Shown: in pieces, positions 5,716 through 6,810 of the stretch | Position numbering within the stretch: position 1 is the stretch's first letter | Layout of the letters: each line of letters begins with the position of its first letter | Source of the DNA: an uncultured Oscillospiraceae bacterium | GTDB lineage: Bacteria > Bacillota > Clostridia > UBA1381 | Assembly (NCBI GenBank): GCA_945876665.1 | Contig: CAMCPC010000068.1 | Location: 1-6,810, forward strand | Direction: 5' to 3' | DNA: 6,810 bases | Notes under the pieces: generated by a model | What the model was told of the DNA's origin: nothing | Database searches by the model: none | The model's input: only the letters and a program-made list of their open reading frames with translations | Made by a program: the position numbers and the translations under genes

Positions 5716-6618
5716 TTAACCTCTCGGATGATTTGTTTCAACATCCTCAACAAGAGTCTTTACAAGAGCCTTTGCGTCGTCAGCCTTCATATCTGCTGAT
5801 TTAACTGCAACGCTGTTGCTGATTATTGTTCCATCCTCACATGACCATACTGCGTATGTTATATCTTCATATGTATAAATCTCAACAAGTGAATTGTCTA
5901 TAGTGTATTCCTCAACCTTAACTCCGCCTGTGATACCGGAAATATCAGTATCGCCCGGCTGTGTGCGTACTGTCACCTCAGTTTTTCCGTCCTTTGAAGC
6001 ATATTTTATTTCAGCCATGTTGGTTTCTGCCAGATATCTGTATGCTGTCGCAGTATAGCCCGCTGTTGTTAATTCAACAACAGAATACTTGTAGCCTTCC
6101 GCGGTATTCAGAGCGGCATTAAGCTCGTCAAGACTTGCATACTCTGCCCAAGGATTTGCAATCTGCGGCGGCTGTTCAACAGTAACTTCCTTTTCAACTG
6201 TAACAGTTCTTGTGTCGCCGTCCCAGCCTACAACGCTGTGCATACCCTCTGCAATTGCTCTTACGGGTACAACTGTAACGTCGTTTGCAATTCTTGCAGG
6301 TGTTTCAAGCGTAACAGGTGTTTCGCCCACAAACATTGTGTCGGAATCAATCTGCAGTGTAATGCTTACATCACTTACCGGGTCATATGAAACAACTGTT
6401 CTTGTTTCGCCGTCCCAGTCAACGCTTGCGCCAAGCGCCTCAAATATTGCGCGCATGGGAACAAGAGTGTGGTCGTTTTCAATAAACGGGTCTACGTCCT
6501 CGCAAATAACCTGCTTGCCGTTTACAAAAATCTTTATTGCGTCCTCCGCCATAACGCCGGCGGTAAGTGACATAACTGATGACGCTGCCAATACAGCAGC
6601 AATTATCTTCTTATTCAT
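5716..6618 (-). CDS. Secreted protein with copper-amine-oxidase-N-type repeats and a DUF4367-like tail
   Basis: This is a 300-residue protein. Residues 1-24 form a Sec signal peptide (MNKK, a hydrophobic stretch, cleavage after GVMA). Two related repeats follow: 28-76 (VNGKQV, DHTLVPMRAIFEALGASVDWDGETRTV) and 92-140 (VPVRAIAEGMHSVVGWDGDTRTV). The LVPxRAIxEaLG...WDGxTRTV pattern defines the 'copper amine oxidase N-terminal' or stalk domain common in Firmicute surface proteins. It has no oxidase activity itself. A linker near 141-160 leads to a C-terminal domain (about 161-290) with AEIKYASKDGKTEVTVRTQ and TYAVWSCEDG, resembling DUF4367-type domains. Only two cysteines are in the mature protein, C39 and C260, both in a Cys-Glu-Asp context, so a disulfide is possible. 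The start at 6618 follows GGAGGT. The gene is monocistronic. The protein is probably exported; I see no anchor motif. Its specific role is unknown. Confidence 0.85.
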   Translation of the reverse strand: MNKKIIAAVLAASSVMSLTAGVMAEDAIKIFVNGKQVICEDVDPFIENDHTLVPMRAIFEALGASVDWDGETRTVVSYDPVSDVSITLQIDSDTMFVGETPVTLETPARIANDVTVVPVRAIAEGMHSVVGWDGDTRTVTVEKEVTVEQPPQIANPWAEYASLDELNAALNTAEGYKYSVVELTTAGYTATAYRYLAETNMAEIKYASKDGKTEVTVRTQPGDTDISGITGGVKVEEYTIDNSLVEIYTYEDITYAVWSCEDGTIISNSVAVKSADMKADDAKALVKTLVEDVETNHPRG

Positions 6619-6625
6619 TGATATT

Positions 6626-6631
6626 ACCTCC
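6626..6631 (-). promoter_or_regulatory. Ribosome binding site that fixes the secreted-protein start
   Basis: GGAGGT lies 7 bases before the ATG at 6618 and gives a standard signal peptide beginning MNKK. The in-frame ATG at 6639 would add 7 residues, place this site inside the gene and almost abut the transcription start. Confidence 0.8.
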
Positions 6632-6648
6632 ATAATCATATTTATTAA

Positions 6649-6677
6649 AGTATATCACGAATTTGCGCTAATTTCAA
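6649..6677 (-). promoter_or_regulatory. Sigma-A promoter of the secreted-protein gene
   Basis: TTGAAA (6677 to 6672) and TATACT (6654 to 6649) are separated by 17 bases, placing the transcription start near 6642 and leaving a leader of about 24 bases. Confidence 0.75.
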
Positions 6678-6716
6678 TAGCTGATTTCAAAATCCGTATA
6701 TTTACAATTTAAAACA

Positions 6717-6745
6717 AAAACCGATGCCAAAAAAGCATCGGTTTT
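6717..6745 (-). terminator. Intrinsic terminator after rpsR
   Basis: An 11-bp perfect stem (6717-6727 with 6735-6745, core CCGATGC/GCATCGG) has a 7-base loop. On the minus strand it is followed by a T-rich run. It lies 13 bases after the rpsR stop codon and ends the ribosomal-protein operon. Confidence 0.92.
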
Positions 6746-6758
6746 AAAAATATCAAAA

Positions 6759-6810
6759 TTATTCAGCAACGAATGGCAATAATGCGATAATTCTTGCACG
6801 CTTGATAGCT
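6759..6810 (-). CDS. rpsR: 30S ribosomal protein S18 (bS18), C-terminal end only
   Basis: The last 16 codons before a TAA read AIKRARIIALLPFVAE, the characteristic C-terminus of bS18, a small-subunit protein that pairs with bS6 on the 30S platform. The 5' part is beyond the right edge. In most bacteria rpsR closes the rpsF-ssb-rpsR operon. The terminator directly after it fits that, but rpsF and ssb are not visible here. Confidence 0.9.
   Translation of the reverse strand, partial: AIKRARIIALLPFVAE

Noticed and set aside
1..6810. CRISPR array, tRNA or rRNA genes, complete insertion sequence
   Set aside because: I saw no regularly spaced direct repeats, no tRNA T-arm or acceptor pattern, and no transposase in any frame.

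Overview
This window looks like chromosomal DNA of a low-to-moderate GC anaerobic Firmicute, probably a gut Clostridia member of the Ruminococcaceae/Oscillospiraceae type. The evidence is AGGAGG-type ribosome sites, near-consensus sigma-A promoters with 17-bp spacers, short hairpin-plus-T terminators, a PerR-type regulator next to a rubrerythrin, and a TatD-associated-type radical SAM protein. The lineage is inferred from gene content, not shown directly. Nearly everything is on the minus strand, so transcription runs from right to left.

Layout, left to right. (1) 1-645 is an accessory scar. It holds a perfect 20-bp inverted repeat/terminator (16-71), the N-terminal piece of a tyrosine recombinase that goes out of frame at an A-run (95-342), and about 300 bp with no convincing gene. 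(2) 646-1763 is an oxidative-stress unit read leftward: a consensus promoter, a Fur/PerR-like box, perR, a 30-bp gap, a rubrerythrin with its rubredoxin domain at the N-terminus, then a terminator. (3) 1809-3521 is a monocistronic c-di-GMP gene with its own promoter and terminator, encoding PAS-GGDEF-EAL. (4) 3532-5667 is a probable three-gene operon: promoter, radical SAM protein, a 127-nt gap containing a notable nested inverted repeat, an HDIG-motif phosphohydrolase, and a DMT/EamA transporter whose start codon overlaps the HD stop codon by one base. (5) 5680-6677 is a secreted protein with a copper-amine-oxidase-N-type domain, with its own promoter and terminator. (6) 6717-6810 is the terminator and the last 16 codons of rpsR, the ribosomal protein S18 gene, a core-genome anchor.

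How the genes fit together: perR and rbr form a self-contained peroxide/oxygen defence module. PerR would sense peroxide through its metal site, and the reverse-type rubrerythrin would reduce O2/H2O2. The GGDEF-EAL protein makes and/or breaks c-di-GMP and has a PAS input domain. The radical SAM-HD-EamA operon has no known pathway. Its gene order, its coupled translation and the structured gap in it are the least explained parts of the window. I found no CRISPR array, no tRNA or rRNA gene and no intact mobile element.
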